Assembly: GCF_013363975.1 (NCBI RefSeq)
Contig: NZ_JABWGN010000009.1
Location: forward strand, 186,001 to 250,000
DNA: 64,000 nt
Source of the DNA: Nonomuraea montanisoli
Lineage (GTDB): Bacteria > Actinomycetota > Actinomycetes > Streptosporangiales > Streptosporangiaceae
Reading direction: 5' to 3'
The first letter of the stretch is position 1. Every line of letters begins with the position of its first letter. Below, one piece after another: positions 7,254 to 16,394 of the stretch. A model generated the notes under the pieces. It was not told the DNA's origin and did no database searches. It saw only the letters and a list, made by a program, of their open reading frames with translations. A program made the translations under genes and the position numbers.

Positions 7254-9404
7254 ATGGATTGGGAGAGTGCCGCCTTGAGCACTGCCTTGAGCACGGCCGA
7301 CGGCTCCGCGAACACGGATGGCATCCGTCTGCTGACGATTCGTGACCTGTCGGTCGAGATCTGGCGGGGCGATCGGATCGTCCGCCCCGTCCGCGGCGTC
7401 AGCCTGGCGCTCGACCGGGGCGAGACTCTGGGGATCGTCGGCGAGACCGGGTCCGGCAAGTCCATGACCGGTCTGGCGATCATGGGCATGCTGCCGGCCG
7501 GTGGCCGGATCACGGCCGGTTCGATCGACCTGGACGGAAGGGAGCTCGTGGGGCTGCCCGCCGCGCGGTACCGCGCGATCAGGGGCAACGACGTGGCGAT
7601 GGTCTTCCAGGACTCGATGACCGCACTGAACCCGACCAAGCGCATCGGCGAGCAGGTCGCCGAGCCGGTGCGGCTGCACCGCGGCGCCTCGAAGCGGGAG
7701 GCGCGCGCCCGAGCCGAGGAGATGCTGGCCCTCGTGGGGTTGCCGCGGCCGGCCGAGCGGCTGGACGACTTCCCGCACCAGCTCTCCGGCGGCATGCGGC
7801 AGCGCGTGATGATCGCGATGGCGCTGGTCTGCGAGCCCCGGCTGGTCATCGCCGATGAGCCGACGACGGCGCTCGACGTCACCGTCCAGGCGGAGATCCT
7901 CGACCTCCTCGACGACCTCAGGTCCCGGCTCGGCATGTCGATGATCCTGGTCACCCACGACATGGGGGTGATCGCCCGGCATGCCGACCGCGTCGGTGTG
8001 ATGTACGCCGGGCGGGTGGCCGAGACCGGGCCGACGTCCGAGTTGTTCGCCCGGACGCGGCACCGTTACACCCAGGCGCTGCTCTCCTCGATCCCGTCGC
8101 TCACGCAGGACCGCCGCGAAGAGCTGTTCAGCATTCCCGGGGCGCCGCCGGACCTGACCGTGGTGCAGGCGGGGTGCCCGTTCGCGCCGCGCTGCGCCGC
8201 CGCGACCGACCGGTGCCGCGCGGAGCTCCCGCCGCCCGTGACCGAGGCCGGCGGCCACGTCCACTCCTGCTGGCATCCCGCCGAGGGCCCGGCCGCCAGA
8301 ACCCGTGCGCGGCTGGTCGTCCCGGCTCCGGCCGGATCAGGGCCAACGGCATCGGAGCCAACAGGATCGGGGCCAACGGCATCGGGCCCGGCCGGATCGG
8401 GGTCAACGGCATCGGGGCCGCGCCTGCGCGTGGTCGACCTCCGGCGCGAGCATCCGGCGGGCGGCGCGGGCCTGTTCGGCGGACGCCGCACCGTCAAGGC
8501 GGTCTCGGGCGTGAGCTTCGAGGTGGCGGCGGGGGAGACCTTCGGGCTCGTCGGCGAGTCGGGCTGCGGCAAGTCCTCGCTGGGCCGCATGCTCGTCGCC
8601 CTCGACCGGCCCACCTCCGGCGAGGTGATCTTCGACGGCGAGCCGGTCACCCGGATGAGCGCCCGCGCGCTGGGGCCCCGCCGCACCGAGCTGCAGATGA
8701 TGTTCCAGGACTCCAACGCCTCCCTCGACCCCCGCATGCGCATCGGCGCGATCCTGCGCGAGCCGCTGGCCATCCAGGGCGTCGGTACCCGCGCCCAGCG
8801 CACCGCCCGCGCCCGCGAGCTGCTGCGGGACGTGGGCCTGCCGGCGAGCGTGCTGGAGCGCTATCCCCACGAGCTGTCCGGCGGGCAGCGGCAGCGGGTG
8901 GGCCTGGCCCGCGCGCTCGCCCTCGATCCGAAGGTGCTGGTCGCCGACGAGCCGGTCAGCGCTCTGGACGTCTCCATCCGCTCGCAGGTCCTCAACCTGA
9001 TGCGCCGCGTCCAGCTCGAACGCGGGCTCAGCAGCGTGGTGATCTCGCACGACCTCGCGGTGGTGCGGTACCTGGCCGACCGCGTCGGCGTCATGTACCT
9101 GGGCAAGCTGGTCGAGACCGGCACCACCGACGAGGTGTACGGCTCAGCCGCGCACCCCTACACCGCGGGGCTGCTGGCCGCGATCCCCGAAGCCGACCCC
9201 GGGGCGCCGCGCGCCCCCGCGGCCGCGAGGGTGCGCGGCGAGCCGCCCAGCCCCGTGGACCCGCCCAGCGGCTGCCGGTTCCGCACCCGGTGCGCCCTGG
9301 CGACCGCGTTGTGCGCCCAGGAGGAGCCCCCCTTGACGCCGGTCACCGGCACCCATCACGTCGCCTGCCACCACCCACTGGGCCGAGAGGAGTCGCGCTC
9401 ATGA
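7254..9404 (+). CDS. Peptide ABC transporter, fused DppD-DppF ATPase
   Basis: A 716-residue protein with two complete nucleotide-binding domains. NBD1 has Walker A GETGSGKS (about residue 63), signature LSGGMRQRV and Walker B LVIADEP. NBD2 has GESGCGKS (about residue 434), LSGGQRQRV and VLVADEP. Each ends with an oligopeptide-transporter C-terminal Cys cluster (CPFAPRC...; CRFRTRC...). The domains are joined by a Ser/Pro/Gly-rich linker encoded by 30-bp repeats. Such fusions replace the separate DppD and DppF. TTG at 7275 after GGGAGAG is an alternative start with a better ribosome-binding site than the ATG at 7254. The gene is the head of the operon and overlaps dppB by ATGA. Confidence 0.92.
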   Translation: MDWESAALSTALSTADGSANTDGIRLLTIRDLSVEIWRGDRIVRPVRGVSLALDRGETLGIVGETGSGKSMTGLAIMGMLPAGGRITAGSIDLDGRELVGLPAARYRAIRGNDVAMVFQDSMTALNPTKRIGEQVAEPVRLHRGASKREARARAEEMLALVGLPRPAERLDDFPHQLSGGMRQRVMIAMALVCEPRLVIADEPTTALDVTVQAEILDLLDDLRSRLGMSMILVTHDMGVIARHADRVGVMYAGRVAETGPTSELFARTRHRYTQALLSSIPSLTQDRREELFSIPGAPPDLTVVQAGCPFAPRCAAATDRCRAELPPPVTEAGGHVHSCWHPAEGPAARTRARLVVPAPAGSGPTASEPTGSGPTASGPAGSGSTASGPRLRVVDLRREHPAGGAGLFGGRRTVKAVSGVSFEVAAGETFGLVGESGCGKSSLGRMLVALDRPTSGEVIFDGEPVTRMSARALGPRRTELQMMFQDSNASLDPRMRIGAILREPLAIQGVGTRAQRTARARELLRDVGLPASVLERYPHELSGGQRQRVGLARALALDPKVLVADEPVSALDVSIRSQVLNLMRRVQLERGLSSVVISHDLAVVRYLADRVGVMYLGKLVETGTTDEVYGSAAHPYTAGLLAAIPEADPGAPRAPAAARVRGEPPSPVDPPSGCRFRTRCALATALCAQEEPPLTPVTGTHHVACHHPLGREESRS
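8334..8416 (+). repeat. 30-bp in-frame repeats encoding the inter-domain linker
   Basis: Units start at 8334, 8364 and 8394 (each beginning ggatc and containing caacggcatcgg), with the last one truncated. They encode a ten-residue GSGPTASGPA-like unit repeated nearly three times between the two ATPase domains. Linker length may vary between strains by slippage. Confidence 0.85.
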
Positions 9405-10351
9405 CCTGGTACGTCCTCCGCCGTCTGGCAGTCTCGCTCCTCGTCCTGCTCGGCATCTCCGCCGTCGTCTTCCTCATGCTGCACCTGGTGTCGGACAGCC
9501 CGGGGCGCGTCGTCCTCGGGCAGCGCGCCTCGCCGGAGGCCGTGGCGGACTTCAACCGGGAGCACGGCTTCGACCGCCCGGTCGTCGCGCAGTACGTCGG
9601 CTACCTCGGCCGGCTGCTCCAGGGGGACCTGGGCCGGTCGTACAAGCTGAACGAGGACGTAGGCACGCTGCTGGCGCGCAACGCCGGCCGCAGCGCGATG
9701 GTGTCGCTGGCCGGGCTGGTGCTGGCGCTGCTGATCGCGGTCCCGCTCGGCATCCTGCAGGCGGTGCGGCGCAACAGCGTCGTCGACCGGGTCGCCACCG
9801 CGGCGTCGTACGTGCTGTACGCGACGCCGTCGTTCCTGCTCGGGCTGTTGCTGATCGCCGTCTTCAGCCAGACGATCCCGATCTTCCCGGCGGAGGCGTC
9901 GCAGTCGCACTCGCCGTGGGTCGTCTTCACCGATCCGCGGGCGATGGCGCTGCCGGTCATCACGCTCGCCGTCACGAGCATCGCGGTCTTCGCGCAGTAT
10001 CAGCGGTCCGCCGCCCTCGACCAGCTCGGCCAGGACTACATCCGGGTCGCGCGGGCCAAGGGCCTGCCGGAACGGCTGATCCTCACCCGCCACCTGCTGC
10101 GCAACGCCTGCCTGCCGCTGGTCATGCTGGTCGGCACGCTCGTCCCGACGCTGCTGGCGGGCAACCTGATCGTCGAGTCGCTCTTCAACTATCCCGGCCT
10201 GGGCCTGCTGTTCCTCAACAGCCTGCAGCGCGAGGACTACCCGGTGCTCCTGGCCTACACCCTCATCGGCGGCGTGCTGACCGTGGCCGGCAACTTCGTC
10301 GCCGACGTCGTGGTGGCGGCCGCCGACCGGCGAATCGAGCTCAGCGCATGA
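9401..10351 (+). CDS. Peptide ABC transporter permease, DppB type
   Basis: A 316-residue integral membrane protein with about six helices, beginning WYVLRRLAVSLLVLLGISAV as in DppB/OppB proteins. A cytoplasmic loop with the EAA-type motif (DQLGQDYIRVARAKGLPERL) contacts the ATPase. Start ATG at 9401 follows GAGAGGAG and overlaps the ATPase stop (ATGA). The next permease starts in another ATGA overlap. It forms the heterodimeric channel with DppC; cargo is expected to be di- or oligopeptides delivered by the lipoprotein at 11366. Confidence 0.93.
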   Translation: MTWYVLRRLAVSLLVLLGISAVVFLMLHLVSDSPGRVVLGQRASPEAVADFNREHGFDRPVVAQYVGYLGRLLQGDLGRSYKLNEDVGTLLARNAGRSAMVSLAGLVLALLIAVPLGILQAVRRNSVVDRVATAASYVLYATPSFLLGLLLIAVFSQTIPIFPAEASQSHSPWVVFTDPRAMALPVITLAVTSIAVFAQYQRSAALDQLGQDYIRVARAKGLPERLILTRHLLRNACLPLVMLVGTLVPTLLAGNLIVESLFNYPGLGLLFLNSLQREDYPVLLAYTLIGGVLTVAGNFVADVVVAAADRRIELSA

Positions 10352-11253
10352 CCGCACCAGAGGTGACCTCCGCTCCGTCCCCCGAGGCCGAGACGTGGGC
10401 GGAGCGCGAACCGGGCTCGATCCGGTCGGTCCTGCACGGGCTGCGCCGGCATCCGCTCGGCGCGGCCGGCGGGCTGCTGTTGCTGCTCATCACGGCGTTC
10501 TGCTTCCTCGGGCCGCTGTTCCACCCGACCAACCAGACCGACGTGGACCTCCTCAACGCGGCCCTGCCGCCCGGCTCCGGCCACCCGCTCGGTACCGACG
10601 GCAATGGCTTCGACGTGCTCGGGCGGCTGATGTCGGGCGGCCAGGTGTCGCTGCGGATCGGGCTGCTGGCCGCGCTCTTCGCCACCACGATCGGCACCGT
10701 CTACGGGGCCGTGGCGGGGCTGGCCGGAGGCGTGGTCGACGGGTTCATGATGCGGCTGGTCGACGTCATGCTGTCGATCCCGTTCCTGTTCTTCGTGCTG
10801 ATCCTTTCGGCCCGCTTCCACGCCGACGCGCTGTCACTGAGCCTGGTCATCGGTGGCTTCTCCTGGCTCGTATCCGCCCGGCTGGTGCGCGGCGAGGTGC
10901 TGACCCTGCGGGTGAGGGAGTTCGTGCTGGCCGCCAAGCTGATGGGCGCCTCCCGCCGGCGGACGATCCTCACCCACCTGATCCCGAACGCGCTCGGGGT
11001 CATCATCGTCAACATCACCTTCCAGGTCGCCGACGCGGTCCTGGTCGTCGCCGCGCTGGGCTTCCTGGGCTTCGGCCTGACCTACCCCACCGCCGACTGG
11101 GGCAGCCAGCTGGCCAGCGGCGTCACCTACATCTCCGCCGACTACTGGTGGCTGATCTACCCGGTCGGCGGCTGCATCGTCCTGACCGTGCTGGCGCTCA
11201 ACCTGCTCGCCGACGCGCTGCGCGACGCCGTCGGGCGGCGGGCCGACCGATGA
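10348..11253 (+). CDS. Peptide ABC transporter permease, DppC type
   Basis: A 301-residue membrane protein: a soluble N terminus, a first helix (GLLLLLITAFCFLGPLF), the HPLGTDGNGFDVLGRLMSGG region typical of DppC/OppC, and a permease loop REFVLAAKLMGASRRRTILT that docks on the ATPase. Start ATG at 10348 overlaps the DppB stop. Together with DppB and the fused ATPase it gives a complete importer. Confidence 0.93.
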   Translation: MTAPEVTSAPSPEAETWAEREPGSIRSVLHGLRRHPLGAAGGLLLLLITAFCFLGPLFHPTNQTDVDLLNAALPPGSGHPLGTDGNGFDVLGRLMSGGQVSLRIGLLAALFATTIGTVYGAVAGLAGGVVDGFMMRLVDVMLSIPFLFFVLILSARFHADALSLSLVIGGFSWLVSARLVRGEVLTLRVREFVLAAKLMGASRRRTILTHLIPNALGVIIVNITFQVADAVLVVAALGFLGFGLTYPTADWGSQLASGVTYISADYWWLIYPVGGCIVLTVLALNLLADALRDAVGRRADR

Positions 11254-11365
11254 CCTGTCCACCAGGACGGAGGCGGGCGCGCGGAATCGTCCCCGCCGCC
11301 GAACACGGGCCGAAGCGGCTGGTGCATCGTCGACGCACCCCGCACACCTCTTCAGGGAGCCGTCA

Positions 11366-13213
11366 ATGAAGCACCGAGGCCGCCTCTCCGTGGCACTCGT
11401 CGCCGCCGTCGCCGTGCTGGCCACTGGGTGCAGCGGCGGCGGGGGCGCGACGAGGGACATCGCCGGCAGCTACACCGCCAAGCCGGCCCAGACCGGCACC
11501 CCCAAGCAGGGCGGGACCGCCACCGTCGCGCTGACCCCCGGGCTCAGCCCCAACTACATCTACCCGTACCCGCCGGCGGCAGCCAACGGCACCGTCATCG
11601 CCCGCGGCCAGCTGTGGCGCTCCCTCTACCGGCCCAGCGGCGAGGGCGACCAGGTCGCCGACGCCGAGCTGAGCCTGGCCGAGCCGCCCGTCTACAGCCC
11701 CGACCGCAAGACCGTGACCATCACGATGAAGGACTACAAGTGGTCCAACGGCAAGCCGGTGACGGCCGACGACGTCGTCTTCTCGCTGGCCCTGCTCAAG
11801 GCCGCGCTCGCGGAGAGCCTGGCCAACTGGAGCTTCTACACCCCCGGCCAGTTCCCCGACGGCGTGAGCGCCGAGGCCACCGCGCCTGACACGCTCACCC
11901 TCAAGCTGCGGACCGCGTACAACCCGTCGTACCTGCTGTCCATGCTGACGCTGCTGTACGTGCTGCCCTCCACCGAGTGGAACATCGCCGCCACCGGCGG
12001 CCCGCACCTGGACTACAAGCAGCCGAAGAACGCCAGGGCGATCTACAGGTACCTCACCAAGGAGTCGGAGTCGCAGGCCACCTTCGCCGGCAACCCGCTC
12101 TGGCAGGTCGTCAACGGCCCCTACCGGCTCAAGAGCTTCGACCCGACGACCGGCTCGTTCTCCCTGGCGCGCAACGAGTCCTACAGCGGACCGGGGGAGT
12201 CGCGGCTCGACCAGATCGACTTCAAGGCCTTCACCTCCGCCGCCGCCGTGCTCAACCAGTTCAAGGCCGGCAACCTGACCGTCGGCACGCTCGACTCCAG
12301 CTTCGCCGCGCAGATCGGCGCGCTGAAGGCCGAGGGCTACAACGTGTACGGCGCGCCCGCCCCGGCCCGGCTTGACGCGCTGGTCATCAACTTCGCGAAC
12401 ACCGTCGGCAACTTCGACAAGGTCATCGCGCAGCCGTACGTCCGCAAGGCCCTGCAGCGGCTGATCGACCAGCAGGGCTACATCGCCAGCCGCGGCGTCT
12501 ACAACGGCGCCGCCTCCCCGAACTACAGCACCGCGGGCACCGGCTCCCCCTACCCGCCCGCCTTCGGCGACCAGCCGCCCTACCCCTACGACCCGGCCGT
12601 CGCCGAGAAGCTGCTCGCCGACAACGGCTGGAAGGTGGTGCCGAACGGCTCCACCACCTGCGAACGTCCCGGCACCGGGCCCGGCCTGTGCGGCGCGGGC
12701 ATCCCGCGCGGACAGACGATCAGCTTCACCCTGGCCTCGGCCAGCTCACCAGCCTTCGTCGGCGCGCGTGACGTCGCCTTCGCCTCAGCGGCCAAGAAGC
12801 TCGGCATCGAGGTCAAGGTCGTGACCAAGTCGCTCAACTACATGTACGCGAACTACGGCAACACCTTCGCCCCTGCCACCAGGAACGAGTGGGCCATGCA
12901 GGACTACGGCGCCCTCTACCTGGCGGCCGGCTACCCGAGCAGCAACACGGTGTTCAACACCGAGGGCAGCTTCAACCTGGGCAGCTACCGGAACGCCGAG
13001 GTGGACAAGCTGATCGGCGCCTCGACCTTCGGCGCGGACGAGAAGTCGCTGTCGGCCGAGGTGACCGCTCTCGCCCGGGATCTGCCGGTGCTCTTCCTGC
13101 CGGCGCCGCACACGCTCGTGGTGTGGAAGGACACCCTGTCGGGCCCGCAGTCGTCGTTCAACGCCCTGACCAGCTTCCTGTACACGCCGGAACTATGGTA
13201 CTTCCACAGCTAG
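11366..13213 (+). CDS. Peptide-binding lipoprotein, SBP_bac_5 family (DppA type)
   Basis: A 615-residue protein with a lipoprotein signal peptide: basic MKHRGR, hydrophobic core, and lipobox LATGC with the lipidated Cys at residue 22. The mature part has the family 5 solute-binding fold (YKWSNGKPVTADDVVFSLAL; RKALQRLIDQQGYI). It should capture peptides outside the membrane and hand them to DppBC. Ribosome-binding site AGGGAG precedes ATG at 11366; a 112-nt gap after dppC leaves room for extra regulation. The next gene overlaps its end. Confidence 0.92.
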   Translation: MKHRGRLSVALVAAVAVLATGCSGGGGATRDIAGSYTAKPAQTGTPKQGGTATVALTPGLSPNYIYPYPPAAANGTVIARGQLWRSLYRPSGEGDQVADAELSLAEPPVYSPDRKTVTITMKDYKWSNGKPVTADDVVFSLALLKAALAESLANWSFYTPGQFPDGVSAEATAPDTLTLKLRTAYNPSYLLSMLTLLYVLPSTEWNIAATGGPHLDYKQPKNARAIYRYLTKESESQATFAGNPLWQVVNGPYRLKSFDPTTGSFSLARNESYSGPGESRLDQIDFKAFTSAAAVLNQFKAGNLTVGTLDSSFAAQIGALKAEGYNVYGAPAPARLDALVINFANTVGNFDKVIAQPYVRKALQRLIDQQGYIASRGVYNGAASPNYSTAGTGSPYPPAFGDQPPYPYDPAVAEKLLADNGWKVVPNGSTTCERPGTGPGLCGAGIPRGQTISFTLASASSPAFVGARDVAFASAAKKLGIEVKVVTKSLNYMYANYGNTFAPATRNEWAMQDYGALYLAAGYPSSNTVFNTEGSFNLGSYRNAEVDKLIGASTFGADEKSLSAEVTALARDLPVLFLPAPHTLVVWKDTLSGPQSSFNALTSFLYTPELWYFHS

Positions 13214-14334
13214 CGCGAGACCTGGCCGATGACGCCAGGGTGGTGGCCCTCGGCGAGGGCGCGCACAACATCACGCAGTTCTACGAGCTGAAGGACGAGC
13301 TGTTCCGCCTGCTCGTCGAGGAACACGGGTTCACCGCCTTCGTGATGGAGTCGGGCTTCGCCGAGGGGCTGGCCGTCAACGCGTGGGTCCACGGCGGGCC
13401 CGGCGAGGTCGAGACGGTCGCCCGCGACGGCATCACCTACCGGTTCGGCGAGTGCGAGCCGATGCGGCGGCAGCTCACCTGGATGCGGGAGTGGAACGCG
13501 GCGAACCCGGCGAAGGTCAGCTTCTACGGCATGGACCTGCCCGGTTCCTCCACCTCGCCCGGACCGGCGGTGCGCGCCTGCCTCGACCGGCTGGCGGCGC
13601 TGCCCGGCGACGAGGAACTGCGTCGCCTCAGCGATCTGGGGGGCCGGACCGAGGCGGCGATCCGCTACCGGGCCATGCCCGCAGCGGAGCGGGCCCGGCT
13701 GCTCGACGGCCTCCGCGACCTGGTGGAGCGTGCCGCGGAGCACGACGACGGGGTCGTGCGCCGGTGCGGGGCCTCGATCGCGGCCTTCCTCGCCGAACTC
13801 GACCTGGACGAGACCGGGCCGTACCCGCGCGACGTGTTCATGGCCGAGACCGTGCGCTGGATCCTGGAGCGCGAGGAGCGGATCGTCGTGAGCGCGCACA
13901 ACGCGCATGTCCGGCGCACGCCGCTGCACGGCCGGCCGATGCTCGGCGGCCTGCTGGGCGCGGACGCCGTCGTCATCGGGATGACGTACGGCTCCGGCCC
14001 CGAGGTGCGCTTCACGCAGCGCTCGCCGCGCCCGTTCGACTGCGAGGTCTCCCTCCACGAGCGCATCCTGCCGCCGAACGCCATCGAGTCGAGGCTGGAG
14101 CGCCTCGGCCCGCCCGTCGCCGCCGTCGACCTGCGCCGCGCGCCGGCCGGGCTGTTCGACGGGGTGGACGGCACGCTGGCCGCCGGCGGCCTCGACCCCG
14201 TCGACGACTTCCCGGCTGCCTACGACGCGCTCGTCCACGTCCGCCGGGTGACCCGGGTGCCCGGCGCGTTCGAGCGGCTGCGCGCGGAGTTCGAGACCGG
14301 AGCCCAGTCCCCACGAGAGCCGGAGTCACCGTGA
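13195..14334 (+). CDS. Erythromycin-esterase-like protein
   Basis: A 379-residue member of the EreA/EreB/SuccA superfamily. The conserved active-site segments are present: VVALGEGAHN (His24 region), FVMESGF (Glu52) and VSAHNAHVRR. In Ere enzymes these His and Glu residues activate water for macrolactone hydrolysis, but most homologues act on unknown substrates. The start ATG at 13195 overlaps the end of the binding-protein gene by 19 nt, and the end overlaps the peptidase by GTGA. Its place in a peptide-uptake operon suggests hydrolysis of an ester or amide in an imported compound rather than macrolide resistance. Confidence 0.8.
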   Translation: MVLPQLARDLADDARVVALGEGAHNITQFYELKDELFRLLVEEHGFTAFVMESGFAEGLAVNAWVHGGPGEVETVARDGITYRFGECEPMRRQLTWMREWNAANPAKVSFYGMDLPGSSTSPGPAVRACLDRLAALPGDEELRRLSDLGGRTEAAIRYRAMPAAERARLLDGLRDLVERAAEHDDGVVRRCGASIAAFLAELDLDETGPYPRDVFMAETVRWILEREERIVVSAHNAHVRRTPLHGRPMLGGLLGADAVVIGMTYGSGPEVRFTQRSPRPFDCEVSLHERILPPNAIESRLERLGPPVAAVDLRRAPAGLFDGVDGTLAAGGLDPVDDFPAAYDALVHVRRVTRVPGAFERLRAEFETGAQSPREPESP

Positions 14335-16394
14335 CCGCCGCCTACCCGCCCGCCCGCACCGTCGAGGTCTTCGAGGACGTCGCCGGCGTGCGCGTGCCCG
14401 ACCCGTACCGCTGGCTGGAGGAGGAGACCGAGGAGGTGCGGCAGTGGCAGCGGCGGCAGGCCGAGCTCGCCACCGCCGCCGTCTACGCCGGCCAGGATCC
14501 GGAGGCCGTCCGCGCGCTGATCCGCGCCTGCGACGCCGGCTCCCGGCCGGCCCTGCCGAAGTACGCCGCCGGCCGCTGGTTCCGCGTCGTGTCCCCGCCC
14601 GGAGGCCCGGCGCCCGTGGTGGTCGTCGCCGACGAGCCCCTCGGAGCCGGGCGGACGGTCGCCGACCTGGCCGGGTCCGGCGAGGGCGGGCACCCGCCCG
14701 TCGTGTCCTGGCTGGCGCCCGCGCCCGACGGCCGGGTCCTGGCGCTCGGCCTGTGCACCGACGGCAGCGAGCACAACACCATCCGGCTGTTCGACGTCGC
14801 CTCCGGGCGGCAGCTCGGCGGCGCGCCGGAGCAGGTCCTGCACAGCGCGTGGGCGGGCGGCGTCTCCTGGCTGCCGGACAGCACGGGCTTCTCCTTCCTC
14901 GCGCTCACCGGCGCGCCGGAGGACTTCAGGCAGACGGTCTTCCTCCACCGGCTCGGCGGCGGGACCGAGCCGGAGCCGATCCCGGTCGGCGCGGGCTCCC
15001 GCGAGTACACGCTCGTCCAGATGTCGCCCGGCAGCCGCTGGGCCGTCGCCGCCCATCGGGTCGGCAGCCCCGTCCCGGTCGCGGTGCGCGACCTGTCCGA
15101 TCCGGGCGGGGCCTGGCGGCCCTTCGTCAGCGGATGCCCGGGGACGGTCGCCGGACACGTCGTGGGCGAGCGCTACATCGCGGTGACCGACGTCGGCGCC
15201 CCGCGCGGCAGGGTGGTCGCCATCCCGCTCGACGCGGCCGACCCCGGCGACCCGGCCGGGTGGAGCGAGCTCGTCCCGGAGGGGGACACGGTGCTGCGCT
15301 CCCTCACCCCGGTCGGCGAGCACCTCTACCTCAGCGAGTTCGACCGGACCTTCGCGAGGGTGCGCATCCTCGACCGTTCGGGAGCGGTCACCGGCGAGAT
15401 GCCCCTCCCCGGCCGGGGCGCGCTGGCCGCGCCCTTCTTCCCGCTGACCGCCCTGGCCACCGGCGCGCCCGCGGCCGACTTCGTCTTCGCCTTCTCCACG
15501 CCCACCAGTTCCTGGGGCGTCTACCGGCACCGGCCCGGCGAGACGGAACCGGAGACGCTGCTGCCTCCCGCGGTGGTCCTCGACGCCGTGCTGGAGGAGG
15601 GCGCGGCCCTCGCGCCGGACGGCGTCGCCGTGCCGTACCACGTGGTGCGCGGTGCCGGCGGTGCGCCGGCATCGGTGCTGATCTCCGCGTACGGCGCGGC
15701 GAACGTGCCGCTCCTGCCGCAGTACCAGCCCGACCTGGCCGCCTTCGTGGCCGCCGGAGGCGTGCTGGTGCAGGCGTACCTGCGCGGCGGCGGCGAGTTC
15801 GGCCGGGACTGGCACCTGGCCGCGCACCGGGAGCGCAAGCACGTCCGCGACGCCGACCTGGTCGCGGTCGCCGAGCACCTCCTCGACACCGGCCTGACCA
15901 CCTCCGATCGGCTCGCGCTGACCGGCGGCTCCGACGGCGGCCTCATGTGCGGCATCGCCCTCACCCGGCGGCCCGAGCTGTGGCGTGCGGTCCTGCCGAG
16001 GGCCCCGCTGCTGGACCTCGTCGGCGGTACGCGCGACCCCTATCTCGACTTCGTCATCCGCAAGGCGTGGGGGGACCCGGACGACCCGGACGAGGTGCGG
16101 CGCCTGCTCGGGCTCTCGCCGTACCAGCTCGTCGAGCCCGGCGTCTTCCCGGCGGTCTACCTGCAGGCCGGGGCGACCGACCCGCGGTGCCGGCCCTGGC
16201 ACGCGCGCAAGTTCGCCGCGCGCCTTCAGGCCGCGCAGCGGGGTGAGGCGCCGATCCTGCTGCACGTCTTCGAGGACGCCGGTCACGGCGCGGCGACCGC
16301 CCACGACGTCGCCGCCGCGCAGGACGCCGAGTGGCTGGCCTTTCTGATCGGCACGCTCGGCCTGCCGGGCGTCAGCCGTCCGGAGCCGACCTGA
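14331..16394 (+). CDS. Prolyl oligopeptidase family (S9A) serine peptidase
   Basis: A 687-residue enzyme that begins like prolyl oligopeptidase (DPYRWLEEETEEVRQWQRRQ), continues with a seven-bladed propeller region and ends with an alpha/beta-hydrolase domain. The catalytic triad is visible: Ser534 in TGGSDGGLMCG, Asp617 in GATDPRCRPWHA, His652 in EDAGHGAAT. No signal peptide, so it should hydrolyse imported short peptides in the cytoplasm, usually after Pro. The GTG start at 14331 overlaps the upstream stop. The gene end overlaps the convergent PucR gene by 23 nt. Confidence 0.9.
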   Translation: MTAAYPPARTVEVFEDVAGVRVPDPYRWLEEETEEVRQWQRRQAELATAAVYAGQDPEAVRALIRACDAGSRPALPKYAAGRWFRVVSPPGGPAPVVVVADEPLGAGRTVADLAGSGEGGHPPVVSWLAPAPDGRVLALGLCTDGSEHNTIRLFDVASGRQLGGAPEQVLHSAWAGGVSWLPDSTGFSFLALTGAPEDFRQTVFLHRLGGGTEPEPIPVGAGSREYTLVQMSPGSRWAVAAHRVGSPVPVAVRDLSDPGGAWRPFVSGCPGTVAGHVVGERYIAVTDVGAPRGRVVAIPLDAADPGDPAGWSELVPEGDTVLRSLTPVGEHLYLSEFDRTFARVRILDRSGAVTGEMPLPGRGALAAPFFPLTALATGAPAADFVFAFSTPTSSWGVYRHRPGETEPETLLPPAVVLDAVLEEGAALAPDGVAVPYHVVRGAGGAPASVLISAYGAANVPLLPQYQPDLAAFVAAGGVLVQAYLRGGGEFGRDWHLAAHRERKHVRDADLVAVAEHLLDTGLTTSDRLALTGGSDGGLMCGIALTRRPELWRAVLPRAPLLDLVGGTRDPYLDFVIRKAWGDPDDPDEVRRLLGLSPYQLVEPGVFPAVYLQAGATDPRCRPWHARKFAARLQAAQRGEAPILLHVFEDAGHGAATAHDVAAAQDAEWLAFLIGTLGLPGVSRPEPT

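Noticed and set aside
13383-16394. A 1003-codon version of the S9 peptidase
   Set aside because: The first 315 residues lie in a shadow frame of the EreA-like gene; the peptidase starts at GTG 14331 in a GTGA overlap.
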